NCBI RefSeq assembly: GCF_000725625.1
Contig: NZ_JOHS01000047.1
Coordinates: forward strand, 8,684 to 72,683
Reading direction: 5' to 3'
Length of the DNA: 64,000 bases
DNA from: Streptomyces sp. NRRL F-6676
GTDB lineage: Bacteria; Actinomycetota; Actinomycetes; Streptomycetales; Streptomycetaceae
This document shows, piece after piece, positions 8,205 through 17,622 of the stretch. Under the pieces are notes generated by a model. That model did no database searches. It had not been told where the DNA came from and saw only the letters and a list, made by a program, of their open reading frames with translations. Position numbers and translations under genes: made by a program. Each line of letters starts with the position of its first letter. The stretch's first letter is position 1.

Positions 8205-9698
8205 TCAGGCCAGCGGGGCCGGAGTGTACGGTTCCAGGTCCGCCGCCAGTTCCTCGTGCACCCGTACCTTGAGCAGCGTGCCCTCCGGGGTGTGCTCCTC
8301 GGAGAGGACCTCGCCCTCGGCGTGGGCGCGGGCGACCAGCTTGCCGTGGGTGTACGGCACCAGGGCCTCCACCTCGATCGCCGGGCGCGGCAGCTCCGCG
8401 TCGATCAGGGCGAGCAGCTCGGCGATGCCGCGGCCCGTGCGGGCGGAGACGGCGATCGCACGCTTCTCGGTCCGCAGCAGCCGCTGGAGCTCCAGCGGGT
8501 CGGCCGCGTCGGCCTTGTTGACGACGACGATCTCGGGCACGCCGGTGGCGCCGACGTCCCTGATCACCTCGCGCACGGCGGCCAGCTGCTCCTCCGGGAC
8601 CGGGTGCGAACCATCCACCACGTGCAGGATCAGGTCGGAGTCGCCGACCTCCTCCATCGTGGAACGGAACGCCTCGACCAGGTGGTGCGGCAGGTGCCGG
8701 ACGAAGCCGACCGTGTCCGCCAGGGTGTACAGCCGCCCGCCCGGGGTCTCGGCCCGGCGCACGGTCGGGTCCAGGGTCGCGAACAGCGCGTTCTCGACCA
8801 GGACGCCCGCGCCGGTGAGGCGATTGAGCAGCGAGGACTTGCCGGCGTTGGTGTAGCCGGCGATGGCGACGGAGGGCACCTTGTTGCGGCGCCGCTCCTG
8901 GCGCTTGACCTCGCGGCCGGTCTTCATCTCCGCGATCTCCCGGCGCATCTTCGCCATCTTCTCGCGGATCCGCCGCCGGTCCGTCTCGATCTTGGTCTCA
9001 CCGGGGCCGCGGGTGGCGAGGCCGCCGCCCTTGCCGCCGCCCATCTGCCGGGACAGCGACTGGCCCCAGCCGCGCAGCCTCGGCAGCATGTACTGCATCT
9101 GCGCGAGCGCGACCTGCGCCTTGCCCTCACGGGACTTGGCGTGCTGGGCGAAGATGTCGAGGATCAGGGCCGTACGGTCGATGACCTTGACCTTGACGAC
9201 GTCTTCCAGGTGGATCAGCTGGCCGGGGCTCAGCTCGCCGTCGCAGATGACGGTGTCGGCGCCGGTCTCGATGACGATGTCCCGCAGCTCCTCGGCCTTG
9301 CCGGAGCCGATATACGTCGCCGCGTCCGGCTTGTCGCGGCGCTGGGTGACGCCGTCGAGCACGAGGGCGCCGGCCGTCTCCGCGAGGGCGGCGAGCTCCG
9401 CGAGGGAGTTGTCCGCGTCCTGGATGGTGCCCGAGGTCCAGACGCCGACGAGGACGACCCGCTCCAGGCGGAGCTGGCGGTACTCGACCTCGGTGACGTC
9501 CTCGAGTTCGGTGGAGAGGCCGGCGACGCGGCGGAGGGCCGCGCGGTCGGAGCGGTCGAGCTGGTCGCCGTCCCGCTCTCCGTCGATCTCGTGGCTCCAG
9601 GTGACGTCCTCTTCCATCAGGGCATCGGCCCGGAGACCCTCGGGGTGAGTGTGCGCGAGGCGTTTGGTGGCCTGAGAAGAGGAAGAGGAGGAGGTCAT
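8205..9698 (-). CDS. hflX: Ribosome-associated GTPase HflX
   Basis: A 497-residue GTPase that binds the large ribosomal subunit and splits or rescues stalled ribosomes under stress. The N-terminal HflX domain holds TYIGSGKAEEL and GPGETKIETDRR, followed by a coiled helical linker (RREIAEMKTGREVKRQERR) and a G domain with AGYTNAGKSSLLN (G1), DTVGF (G3) and NKADAAD (G4). The start is ATG 9698 (MTSSSSSSQ); the poly-Ser opening is variable. It sits in the same neighbourhood as miaA and miaB, a grouping seen in many bacteria. The gene is transcribed leftward toward the shared hairpin with the protease. Confidence 0.95.
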   Translation of the reverse strand: MTSSSSSSQATKRLAHTHPEGLRADALMEEDVTWSHEIDGERDGDQLDRSDRAALRRVAGLSTELEDVTEVEYRQLRLERVVLVGVWTSGTIQDADNSLAELAALAETAGALVLDGVTQRRDKPDAATYIGSGKAEELRDIVIETGADTVICDGELSPGQLIHLEDVVKVKVIDRTALILDIFAQHAKSREGKAQVALAQMQYMLPRLRGWGQSLSRQMGGGKGGGLATRGPGETKIETDRRRIREKMAKMRREIAEMKTGREVKRQERRRNKVPSVAIAGYTNAGKSSLLNRLTGAGVLVENALFATLDPTVRRAETPGGRLYTLADTVGFVRHLPHHLVEAFRSTMEEVGDSDLILHVVDGSHPVPEEQLAAVREVIRDVGATGVPEIVVVNKADAADPLELQRLLRTEKRAIAVSARTGRGIAELLALIDAELPRPAIEVEALVPYTHGKLVARAHAEGEVLSEEHTPEGTLLKVRVHEELAADLEPYTPAPLA

Positions 9699-9877
9699 TG
9701 GTTCCTTACGTCGTGGGAATGCGGTGGGGGACGGCGGGGAGCCGTCCTCTTCGTCAACGTGTGAGAGTGCCCGGGGATTCCCGGGCGGGCCCGTCGCACG
9801 GCCGACCCCCCGATGCTCCCACGGCCCCCCGGCCCCCGTCACCGTGTTATCGCCCCCGCCGCCCCGTAAAGATCGCA

Positions 9878-10045
9878 CGGTTCCCCGCGCCCCTGTCAGG
9901 GGTGCGAGGAACCGCGCATTCAGGGGCGCCGGAACTGCGTACTCAGCGGCGCGGGGAACTACGCACTCAGGGGCGCGGGGAACCGCGCGAGAAGCCCCAC
10001 CGGCGGTCAGCCGACAACACGCCCCCGGGGTCCAGGGGCGGAGCC
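9878..10045. repeat. Gap 9699-10050: dispersed G/C modules and a 24-bp tandem repeat
   Basis: The 352-bp gap upstream of hflX and downstream of the M1 peptidase gene. At 9878-9895 is the dispersed module ggttccccgcgcccc. At 9914-9984 follow three tandem units of 23, 24 and 24 bp with the pattern gcgcactcaggggcgcggg ending in gaac. A further gggcggagcccc palindrome lies at about 10034-10045. I see no gene. The hflX promoter must lie in its right-hand part relative to 9698, but I could not assign boxes confidently. Confidence 0.65.
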
Positions 10046-10050
10046 CCTTG

Positions 10051-11580
10051 TCAGCTCGGGTCGGTGGCCGGACGCCAGTCCGGGTGACCCGGCATCGGCG
10101 GCGTCTTCGCCCCGTACAGCCACGGCCGCAGGAACCCGCTCACGTCCCGCCCCGCCACCTCCGACGCGAGCCGTACGAAGTCGGCCGTCGTCGCCGTACC
10201 GTCCCGGTGCGTGCCGACCCACTCCCGCTCCAGCCGCTGGAACGCGTCCGCGCCGATCTCCTGCCGCAGCGCGTACAGGACCAGCGCCGCGCCGTCGTAG
10301 ACGTTGGCCCGGAAGATGCCGATCTTCTGGCCGGCCTTGGGCGGCTTGGGCGCGGCCGGCGGGCCGCCGGACGCCCTCCAGCCGTCGGACGCGGCGTACG
10401 CCGCCTTCATACGGGCCTCCATGGGCCGGTCCGCCTTCTCCTGGGCGTACAGCGCCTCGTACCAGGTGGCGTGCCCCTCGTTGAGCCACACGTCGGACCA
10501 GGCGCGTGGGCTGACGCTGTCGCCGAACCACTGGTGGGACAGCTCGTGCACCATGATCGACTCGACGTACCAGGCCGGGTAGCCGGGCTCGGTGAACACC
10601 TCCTTCTCGAACAGTGAGAGGGTCTGCGTCTCCAGTTCGAACCCGGTCTGCGCCTGCGCCATCAGCAGCCCGTACGTCTCGAACGGGTACGGGCCGACCT
10701 TGCTCTCCATCCAGGCGATCTGGCCGGGGGTCTTCGCCAGCCACGGCTCCAGCGCCTTCTTGTCCTTGGCGGGGACGACGTCGCGGACCGGCAGTCCGTG
10801 CGGGCCCTGGCGGTGCAGCACCGCCGAGCGGCCGATGGAGACCTGGGCGAGCTCGGTGGCCATGGGGTGCGCGGACCGGTACGTCCATGTGGTGGTGCGG
10901 GCGGTGCGCTCAAGCCCTGCGGGCAGGCCGTTGGCGACGGCCGTGTAGCCCTCGGGGGCGGTCACGTGGAAGGTGAAGTCGGCCTTGTCGGAGGGGTGGT
11001 CGTTGCACGGGAAGACGAAGTGCGCGGCGTCGGCCTGGTTGGCCATGGCGAGGCCGTCCGTGGTCCGCACCCAGCCGCCGTCCCGGTCGGCGGAGGGCTT
11101 CCGCGGGTCGCTGGTGTGCCGGACGGTGACCAGGAGCGGGGTGCCCGGCACGAGCGGGGCCTCCGGTGTGACGACGAGGTCCTCACCCGCGGTGGTGAAC
11201 GAGGCGGGGTCGCCGTTGACGGTGACGGACTGCACCGTGCCGTGCGAGAAGTCGAGGTTGAACCGCTCCAGGTTCTCCGTGACGCGGGCGTTGATCCTGG
11301 TGACGGCGGTGAGCGGCTTGGTGTTGTCGCCGCCGTAGGTGAAGGACAGGTCGTACGCGCGGACGTCGTACCCGGGGTTGCCCAGGTGCGGGAAGAGCCG
11401 GTCGCCGATGCCGAGCGGCTCCGCCGGGGAGGGCGCGGAGGCGGCGACGAGGCAGACGGAGACGGCCGAGGCGAGCAGGGCGGCGCGCAGTCGCCCGCCG
11501 CGGCGGGAGCGGCGTGGCCTGCGGGTGTCGGGGAGCGGAGGGGCGGACGAGCTGCTCTGCGGATCCGGGGTGTGCGGCAT
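10051..11580 (-). CDS. Secreted M1-family zinc metallopeptidase
   Basis: A 509-residue exported aminopeptidase-type enzyme. The start is ATG 11580. An Arg-rich n-region (RRPRRSRRGGRLR) and hydrophobic core ending in SAPSPAEP form a secretion signal, and the twin arginines leave Tat export possible. The mature part has the M1 beta-sandwich domain and then the zinc site VHELSHQWFGD with the third ligand in WLNEGHATW 18 residues later. Compared with PepN (~850 residues) it lacks the large C-terminal domain and belongs to the short secreted actinobacterial group. Substrate unknown. It is followed downstream by a repeat-rich gap and hflX, and preceded by an ~890-bp repetitive region. Confidence 0.92.
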   Translation of the reverse strand: MPHTPDPQSSSSAPPLPDTRRPRRSRRGGRLRAALLASAVSVCLVAASAPSPAEPLGIGDRLFPHLGNPGYDVRAYDLSFTYGGDNTKPLTAVTRINARVTENLERFNLDFSHGTVQSVTVNGDPASFTTAGEDLVVTPEAPLVPGTPLLVTVRHTSDPRKPSADRDGGWVRTTDGLAMANQADAAHFVFPCNDHPSDKADFTFHVTAPEGYTAVANGLPAGLERTARTTTWTYRSAHPMATELAQVSIGRSAVLHRQGPHGLPVRDVVPAKDKKALEPWLAKTPGQIAWMESKVGPYPFETYGLLMAQAQTGFELETQTLSLFEKEVFTEPGYPAWYVESIMVHELSHQWFGDSVSPRAWSDVWLNEGHATWYEALYAQEKADRPMEARMKAAYAASDGWRASGGPPAAPKPPKAGQKIGIFRANVYDGAALVLYALRQEIGADAFQRLEREWVGTHRDGTATTADFVRLASEVAGRDVSGFLRPWLYGAKTPPMPGHPDWRPATDPS

Positions 11581-12471
11581 GGATCACCGCTATCAGCGCC
11601 CGCACCCGACACGGCGCAGACGCGCACCGAGCCCACCCGAAAGAGGGGCGTACGGGGGCCGGGGGACGTGTACGGCGACGCGGGGAAGCCCAAAATGCAA
11701 CCGTGCGCACGCATCGCGCCGGGGGCCCGTGCGGCGGCACCCGGGCGCCCGCACGCACGACGCCCCGAGGGCGCGCGGGGCAGCACGGAGATGCCAGGCA
11801 CGCGCCCGAACGCACGACGGCCCGGGGGCGGAACACAACCAGGCGCACCCGCCCGCCCGCCGTCGCGCACAGCGTCACCCGGCGGCACGGGCGCGACGCC
11901 CGGGGCCGGTGCGGTGCGGTGCCCGGGGCCGGGTGGGGCACCCGGGGCCGGAATGCGGCCGACCGCAGCCGACGGCCCGAGGGGCAGCACGGAGATGCCA
12001 GGCACACGCCCGAACGCACGACGGCCCGGGGCGGAACACAACCAGGCGCGCCCGCCCGCCGTCGCGCACAGCGTCACCCGGCGGCACGGGCGCGGCACCC
12101 GGGGCCGGGTGCGGCACCCGGGGGGGCGGATGCGGCACCCGGGGGGGGCGGATGCGGCACCCGGGGCCGGATGCGGTGCCGGGGCCCGGATGGGGCCCGA
12201 CCGCAGCCGACGGCCCGAGGGCGCGCGACGGCGCAGGTATGCCGGGAACCGACCAGGCGCGCCCGCTACCCCGAATGGCGCGCAGCCGCGCCCGGCGGCA
12301 CGGGACGCGACGCCCGCGACCCGGCACGGTCGGCCGACGCCGCCGGCCCGGGCGTCCGTTCGACGGCGCCCGGGCGGCGGCGTCCGGACGCCGCCGCCCG
12401 GTCGGCGGCCTCCGCGCATCGGCGCCCGGCCGGTGAGGTTCGGTCGGCCGCGCCCGGTGAGCCGCGGCCGG
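11581..12471. repeat. Large degenerate tandem-repeat gap between peptidase and rshA
   Basis: This 891-bp gene-free stretch is dominated by a nested repeat. A segment of ~115 bp (starts ggggcagcacggagatgcca) occurs at 11777-11894 and again at 11981-12094, about 204 bp apart, with few differences. A more decayed third copy can be traced at about 12197-12330. Between copies are short runs of gcggcacccggggcc-type units, notably at 12090-12180. Long open frames cross it on both strands, but their translations are Arg/Pro/Ala-rich and merely repeat with the DNA, so I call no gene. The peptidase promoter should lie near its left end. Confidence 0.75.
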
Positions 12472-14709
12472 TCAGCCGCGGTCGGTGGTTCGGGCCGCGG
12501 CCTCCGTGTGCTGGGCGCGGTCGACGTCGTACACGCCGGGGACGTCACGCATGGCGCGCATCAGCGCGGGGAGGTGCGCGGCGTCGGGGAGCTGGAGCGT
12601 GTACGTGTGCCGTACGCGCTGCTGGCTGGGCGGTTCGACGGTCGCCGAGACGATGCCGACGCCCTCCCGGGCGATCGCCTCGGTGAGGTCGGCGAGCAGG
12701 TGGGGCCGGCCGAAGGACTCGGCGACGAGCGTCACCCGGAAGTCGGCGGTGTCCCCCCAGCGCACGTCGACCTCCGCGCGCCCGGCGCTCTTCATGCGCG
12801 CCGCTCCGGCGCACTCGACGCGGTGGACGGTCACCGCTCCCCCGCGCACCGTGAAGCCGGTGATCTCGTCCGGTGGTACGGGCGTACAGCACCCGGCGAG
12901 CCGTACGGGGGCTCCGGGCCGGTCGGCCACGACGCTCGCGGGGGCGCGCGTGGCGGCGGGGCGGGGGTCGGAAGCCGCCGCGGGCGCCCGGCGTGCGCCC
13001 TCCGGGCCGTCGGCCGGAACGGCGAGCGGGGCGGCAGGCGCGGTCGGCGGATGGGCGGTGAGCCAGCGCTGGATGGCGATGCGCGCGGCGGGGGTGTGCG
13101 CGTGCTCCAGCCACTCGCGGGAGGGCTCGGAGGCCGCGTCCTGGCCCATGAGGAGCTCGACCGCGTCCCCGTCCTTCAGCACCGTGCTGAGCGTGGCCAG
13201 CCGGCCGTTGACCCGGGCGCCCATGCAGGCGTGGGCGTCCTCGCCGTACTGGGCGTAGGCGGCGTCGACGCAGGTGGCGCCCTCGGGCAGACCGAGCGTG
13301 CCGCCGTCGGGGCGGAAGACGGTGATCTCGCGGTCCTGGGCGAGGTCCTCGCGCAGCGCCGACCAGAAGATGTCGGTGTCGGGGACCGCCTCCTGCCACT
13401 CCAGGAGGCGGGAGAGCCAGCCGGGACGGGTGGGGTCGGCGCGCTCGCCGTCGGCCGGGTCCTCGGCCCCGGGGGCGTACGGATTGCCGAGGGCGACCAC
13501 GCCGGCCTCGGCGACCTTGTGCATCTGGTGGGTGCGCACGAGCACTTCGGCGACCTCGCCGTCCGGGCGGGCGACGGCCGTGTGCAGCGACTGGTACAGG
13601 TTGAACTTGGGTACGGCGATGAAGTCCTTGAACTCCGAGACGACCGGCGTCATACAGGTGTGCAGTTCGCCGAGGACGGCGTAGCAGTCGGCGTCCTCGG
13701 CGACCAGGACGAGCAGCCGGCCGAAGTCGGTGCCGCGCAGGGTGCCGCGTTTGCGGGAGACGCGGTGGACGGAGACGAAGTGCCGCGGCCGGATGAGGAC
13801 TTCGGCGGTGATGCCGGCCTCGCGCAGGACCGCGCGGACCTCGTCGGCGACCTCCGTGAGGGGGTCGGTGCCGCGTTCCGCGTTGCGCGCGATCAGCTCG
13901 CGGGTGTGCGCGTACTCCTCGGGGCGCAGGATCGCGAAGACCAGGTCCTCGAGCTCGGTCTTGAGGGCCTGGACGCCGAGGCGTTCGGCGAGCGGGATGA
14001 GGACGTCGCTGGTGACCCTGGCGATGCGTTCCTGCTTCTCGGGGCGCATGACGCCGAGGGTGCGCATGTTGTGCAGCCGGTCGGCGAGTTTGATCGACAT
14101 CACACGGACGTCGTTGCCGGTGGCGACAAGCATCTTGCGGAACGTCTCGGGCTCGGCGGCGGCGCCGTAGTCGACCTTCTCCAGCTTGGTGACGCCGTCG
14201 ACGAGATAGCGCACCTCCTCGCCGAACTCCTCGCCGACCTGGGCGAGGGTGACGTCCGTGTCCTCGACCGTGTCGTGGAGGAGGGACGCCGTGAGCGTCG
14301 TGGTCTCGGCGCCGAGCTCGGCGAGGATGAGGGTGACGGCGAGCGGGTGCGTGATGTACGGCTCGCCGCTCTTGCGCATCTGGCCGCGGTGGGAGGACTC
14401 GGCGAGGAGGTAGGCGCGGCGGAGGGGGCCGAGGTCGGCGTCGGGATAGTGGGCGCGGTGGGCCTCGACGACGTGGCCGATGGCGTCAGGGAGCCGGTCG
14501 CCGCGGGCGGCCGGTCCGCGGAGGGCCGCGCGGCTGAGGCGGCGGAGGTCGAGGTGGCGGCTCTTGCGGCGGGGGCCGGCGGGGGTGGGGGCGTCCTCGG
14601 GTGTGGGGGCCGGGCGCGGGGCCGGGGTCGGCGCCGGGGGTGTCATGGACGCCGCGGACGCGGGCGTGGTGGGGGCGGGCGTGGCAGGGGTCGTGGCCTC
14701 CGCACTCAT
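12472..14709 (-). CDS. rshA: RelA/SpoT homologue RshA, (p)ppGpp metabolism
   Basis: A second-type RSH protein of 745 residues that handles the alarmone (p)ppGpp. The start is ATG 14709 with GGAGGT 6 bp upstream. After a Pro/Ala/Thr-rich extension of ~60 residues come the HD hydrolase domain (RGQMRKSGEPYITHPL, LLHDTVEDT, KLADRLHNMRT, all metal and substrate residues present), the synthetase-type domain (PKFNLYQSLHTAV recognisable), a TGS domain (DREITVFRPDGG), a linker, and a C-terminal ACT domain. In the synthetase domain the usual GRPKHYYSIYQK region reads IRPRHFVSVHRV, so key lysines are replaced. Hydrolase activity looks secure; synthetase activity is doubtful from sequence. It corresponds by position and length to S. 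coelicolor RshA (SCO5794). Confidence 0.92.
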   Translation of the reverse strand: MSAEATTPATPAPTTPASAASMTPPAPTPAPRPAPTPEDAPTPAGPRRKSRHLDLRRLSRAALRGPAARGDRLPDAIGHVVEAHRAHYPDADLGPLRRAYLLAESSHRGQMRKSGEPYITHPLAVTLILAELGAETTTLTASLLHDTVEDTDVTLAQVGEEFGEEVRYLVDGVTKLEKVDYGAAAEPETFRKMLVATGNDVRVMSIKLADRLHNMRTLGVMRPEKQERIARVTSDVLIPLAERLGVQALKTELEDLVFAILRPEEYAHTRELIARNAERGTDPLTEVADEVRAVLREAGITAEVLIRPRHFVSVHRVSRKRGTLRGTDFGRLLVLVAEDADCYAVLGELHTCMTPVVSEFKDFIAVPKFNLYQSLHTAVARPDGEVAEVLVRTHQMHKVAEAGVVALGNPYAPGAEDPADGERADPTRPGWLSRLLEWQEAVPDTDIFWSALREDLAQDREITVFRPDGGTLGLPEGATCVDAAYAQYGEDAHACMGARVNGRLATLSTVLKDGDAVELLMGQDAASEPSREWLEHAHTPAARIAIQRWLTAHPPTAPAAPLAVPADGPEGARRAPAAASDPRPAATRAPASVVADRPGAPVRLAGCCTPVPPDEITGFTVRGGAVTVHRVECAGAARMKSAGRAEVDVRWGDTADFRVTLVAESFGRPHLLADLTEAIAREGVGIVSATVEPPSQQRVRHTYTLQLPDAAHLPALMRAMRDVPGVYDVDRAQHTEAAARTTDRG

Positions 14710-15072
14710 GGGCACCTCCGGCTGCTAGACCGGCGGACGGGTTCCCCTTTGCTTGTGCGCGGCTCGGGGACTGGTGGTGTTCCCCGTCCGGGCCGGTGCT
14801 TGATGCTATCGAGCCCACCACGGCTGTCCGACCGCCTCCCGCCGAGCGTGAAACGGATCACCCAATCGAGCGACGTGAGGCGAGGTTTATCCCTCGCCGA
14901 CCGTGGTTGCAGAACTGTCAACGCCCCGACCGCCCCTACCCTTCCCGTCCCTCACCCGGGGGCTGCGCCCCCGGGCCCCCGCTGGTTCGGACGGGTGCTG
15001 GTGGGATGTGGCCGGTCGCGCGGTTCCCCGCGCCCTTGGGAAGGCCGCGGTCCCCCAGGGGTCCAGGGACCG
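14710..15072. other. Gap with rshA promoter region and dispersed G/C modules
   Basis: A 363-bp gap upstream of rshA and downstream of dapF. Its left part (to about 14900) is less G-rich and should contain the rshA promoter. From 14921 a dispersed element begins: cgcccctacccttcccgtc, then a gggggctgcgccccc palindrome at about 14968, then ggttccccgcgccc near 15021. No gene seen. Confidence 0.55.
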
Positions 15073-15942
15073 TCAGCCCCCGACCCCCCGCAGCCACTCC
15101 CCGTCGATCTCCCCCTCCGCCACGATCACCGCAGGCCCCGTCATCTCGATCTCGCCCCCGGGGTACTCCGTGATCACCAGCCTGCCGCCCGGCACATCCA
15201 CCGTGTACGTCGATGCCGCTCCCGTCACCGCCGGGTCCGCCCCGTCCCGACGCGCCGCCGCGACGGCCACCGCGCACGCCCCCGTCCCGCACGATCGCGT
15301 CTCCCCCGAGCCCCGCTCGTGCACCCGCATCGCGACATGCCGCGGCCCCCGGTCGACCACGAACTCGACGTTCACCCCGTCCGGGTAGGCCGCGGCCGGC
15401 GCGACCGGCGGCGCGACCAGCAGATCCCCGGCGTGCGCGAGGTCGTCCACGAACGCCACCGCGTGCGGATTGCCCATGTTGACGTTGCGCGCGGACCAGC
15501 TGCGCCCGCCGACGCTCACGGTGACCTCGCCCTCGGGGAACCTCGCCCGCCCCATGCCGACCGTCACGTCCCCGTCCTTGGCGAGGTGGACCCGCTTCAC
15601 GCCGCCCCGCGTGGCGACGGCGAGGTCGCCCGCCCCGACGTGCCCGGCGCGCTCGAGATAGCGCGCGAAGACCCGTACGCCGTTGCCGCACATCTCCGCG
15701 ACCGAGCCGTCCGCGTTGCGGTAGTCCATGAACCACTCGGCCTCGGCAGCCATCCCCCGGGCCTCGGGGTGCGCCGCGGACCGCACGACGTGCAGCAGGC
15801 CGTCCCCGCCGATGCCCGCGCGGCGGTCGCACAGCGCGGCGACGGCGGCCGGGGGCAGGTCGAGGGTGTTCTCGGGGTCCGGGACGATCACGAAGTCGTT
15901 CTCGGTGCCGTGTCCCTTGAGGAAGGCGATCCGCGTGCTCAT
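15073..15942 (-). CDS. dapF: Diaminopimelate epimerase DapF
   Basis: Converts LL- to meso-diaminopimelate in lysine synthesis. Streptomyces peptidoglycan uses LL-diaminopimelate, so here the product mainly feeds lysine. The 289-residue length is typical. The two catalytic thiols are Cys85 in AEMCGNGVRVF and Cys218 in RSCGTGACAVA; the substrate-binding AWFMDYRNADGS-like segment and NVNMGNPHAV are also present. The start is ATG 15942 (MSTRIAFLKGHGTENDF). It lies downstream of the membrane-protein gene and miaA on the same strand, with short gaps that allow co-transcription. Confidence 0.97.
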   Translation of the reverse strand: MSTRIAFLKGHGTENDFVIVPDPENTLDLPPAAVAALCDRRAGIGGDGLLHVVRSAAHPEARGMAAEAEWFMDYRNADGSVAEMCGNGVRVFARYLERAGHVGAGDLAVATRGGVKRVHLAKDGDVTVGMGRARFPEGEVTVSVGGRSWSARNVNMGNPHAVAFVDDLAHAGDLLVAPPVAPAAAYPDGVNVEFVVDRGPRHVAMRVHERGSGETRSCGTGACAVAVAAARRDGADPAVTGAASTYTVDVPGGRLVITEYPGGEIEMTGPAVIVAEGEIDGEWLRGVGG

Positions 15943-15986
15943 ACACCGATCGTACGGGCTGGGTACGACACCCGGCCGCCCGTGCC

Positions 15987-16577
15987 TCAGCGCAGCCGGG
16001 CCACGCGCCACACGGCGAGCACGACCACCGCGGTGACCACCACGGCGTAGGCCATCACGACCCGCCACTCCGGCCGCCGTCCGGACCCGCGCGAGGGCAG
16101 TCCGGGCCAGGCGTAGCCCACCCTGCGGGCGGCCATCATGCCCCACCCGGCGGCGCAGGAGCAGATGAGCAGGCCGAGCATGGCGACCACGGCACCGCCG
16201 TCACCGAACTCGAAGGCCAGCGGGAAGGCGAACATCAGCGAACCGACCGCGGCCAGCATGACGATGGGCGCGAGCTGCCAGATGCGCAGCCGGCGCTGCG
16301 GGCGCAGCTCCACCTCGACCTCGGGCCCGGTGGACAGCTCGTCCGCGCCGGGACCGTCGTCGCTCACGCCGACCGGTTCCGGTTCGTCCTCGGGGCCGTC
16401 GGAGCTGAGCGGTCCGGCGTCCACGCCGAGCCGGTCGTCGTCCGGCAGCACCGGGGCGTCGCCGAACTCGCGCGCGTCCTCGCCGAGGTCGCCGTCGGGT
16501 TCCGGTTGCGGGTGCCCGGTGCTCTCCGCGGTGCCGTGCGCCGCGGCGTGTGCGGTGTCACGAGGGCCGGCCTCCAT
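15987..16577 (-). CDS. Hypothetical membrane protein with acidic N-terminus
   Basis: A 196-residue protein of unknown function. Roughly the first 110 residues are soluble, acidic and low in complexity (Asp/Glu/Pro-rich, for example DDDRLGVDAG and DGPEDEPEP). The rest has three predicted membrane segments: APIVMLAAVGSLMFAFPLAF, a VAMLGLLICSCAAGWGMM stretch, and a final VVMAYAVVVTAVVVLAV ending in a basic tail. The chosen start is ATG 16577, with AGGG 9 bp upstream; GTG 16583 is possible. It sits between miaA and dapF on the same strand, a placement conserved in Streptomyces from memory. Confidence 0.75.
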   Translation of the reverse strand: MEAGPRDTAHAAAHGTAESTGHPQPEPDGDLGEDAREFGDAPVLPDDDRLGVDAGPLSSDGPEDEPEPVGVSDDGPGADELSTGPEVEVELRPQRRLRIWQLAPIVMLAAVGSLMFAFPLAFEFGDGGAVVAMLGLLICSCAAGWGMMAARRVGYAWPGLPSRGSGRRPEWRVVMAYAVVVTAVVVLAVWRVARLR

Positions 16578-16683
16578 CGCCACGCGCCCTCCCCACTCGG
16601 ACTCCACTTGCGATCGAAGCTCGATGATGGCACGCCGCCGATGGCCCGGATGACGGCCGGAGCTTCCCGATGCCATCACGTGA

Positions 16684-17622
16684 TCAGGCTGTAACCGGTC
16701 GTTCGACCAACGCGAGCGCGAGCCCCGGAAGTTCCCCGATGTCGGCCGCGGCCCCACTCAGCCAATGCACCCGGGGATCCCGCCTGAACCATGAATCCTG
16801 GCGGCGCGCGAAGCGCTTGGTGGCGCGTACGGTCTCGGCGCGCGCCTCCTCCTCCGTGCACTCCCCGACGAGCGCCGCGAGCACCTGCTGGTAGCCCAGC
16901 GCGCGCGAGGCCGTGCGCCCCTCGCGCAGGCCCTGCGCCTCCAGCGCGCGCACCTCGTCGACGAGCCCGGCGTCCCACATGCGGTCCACCCGGCGCGTGA
17001 TGCGGTCGTCGAGCTCGGGGCGCGCCACGTCGACCCCGATCTGCACGGTGTCGTAGACCGAGTCGTGCCCGGGCAGATTGGCGGTGAACGGCTTGCCGGT
17101 GATCTCGATGACCTCCAGGGCGCGCACGATCCGCCGCCCGTTGCTGGGCAGGATGGCGTGCGCGGCCCCGGGGTCGGCGGCGGCCAGCCGCGCGTGCAGG
17201 GCGCCCGAACCGCGCAGCACCAGCTCCTCCTCGAGCCGGGCCCGTACTTCGGGGTCGGTGCCGGGGAACTCCAGGTTGTCGACGGCCCCGCGGACGTAGA
17301 GCCCCGAGCCGCCCACCAGTACGGGCCAGCGGCCCTCGGCGAGGAGCGCGTCGATACGGGCGCGGGCGAGCCGCTGGTACTCGGCGACGGACGCGGTGAC
17401 GGTCACGTCCCAGATGTCCAGGAGGTGGTGCGGAACGCCGGCGCGCTCCTCGGGCGTCAACTTGGCGGTGCCGATGTCCATCCCCCGGTAGAGCTGCATG
17501 GAGTCGGCGTTGACGACCTCGCCCCCCAGCTGCCGGGCGAGGAAGACGCCCAGATCGGACTTTCCGGCCGCGGTCGGCCCGACGACGGCGATGACCCGCG
17601 GGGCGGGGGCTGCGCTACTCAC
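16684..17622 (-). CDS. miaA: tRNA dimethylallyltransferase MiaA
   Basis: Transfers the dimethylallyl group to A37 of tRNAs reading U-starting codons. It is 312 residues, normal for the family. The P-loop GPTAAGKSDL lies at residues 15-24, with NADSMQLYRGMDIGTAK (substrate tRNA contacts), GGSGLYVRGA and the C-terminal FARRQDSWFRRD. The start is GTG 17622. MiaB, encoded 2 kb away on the same strand, carries out the next step (methylthiolation) in organisms that make ms2i6A. Confidence 0.97.
   Translation of the reverse strand: MSSAAPAPRVIAVVGPTAAGKSDLGVFLARQLGGEVVNADSMQLYRGMDIGTAKLTPEERAGVPHHLLDIWDVTVTASVAEYQRLARARIDALLAEGRWPVLVGGSGLYVRGAVDNLEFPGTDPEVRARLEEELVLRGSGALHARLAAADPGAAHAILPSNGRRIVRALEVIEITGKPFTANLPGHDSVYDTVQIGVDVARPELDDRITRRVDRMWDAGLVDEVRALEAQGLREGRTASRALGYQQVLAALVGECTEEEARAETVRATKRFARRQDSWFRRDPRVHWLSGAAADIGELPGLALALVERPVTA

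Noticed and set aside
11183-12019. Minus-strand frame with Cys-Pro-rich internal repeats in the peptidase-rshA gap
   Set aside because: The protein repeats follow the DNA repeats, composition is Arg/Pro/Cys-biased, and no ribosome site or homologous domain is seen.
10798-16050. Plus-strand open frame of about 1750 codons over rshA and dapF
   Set aside because: A G+C shadow of genuine minus-strand genes; it also runs through the repeat gap and has no recognisable domain.
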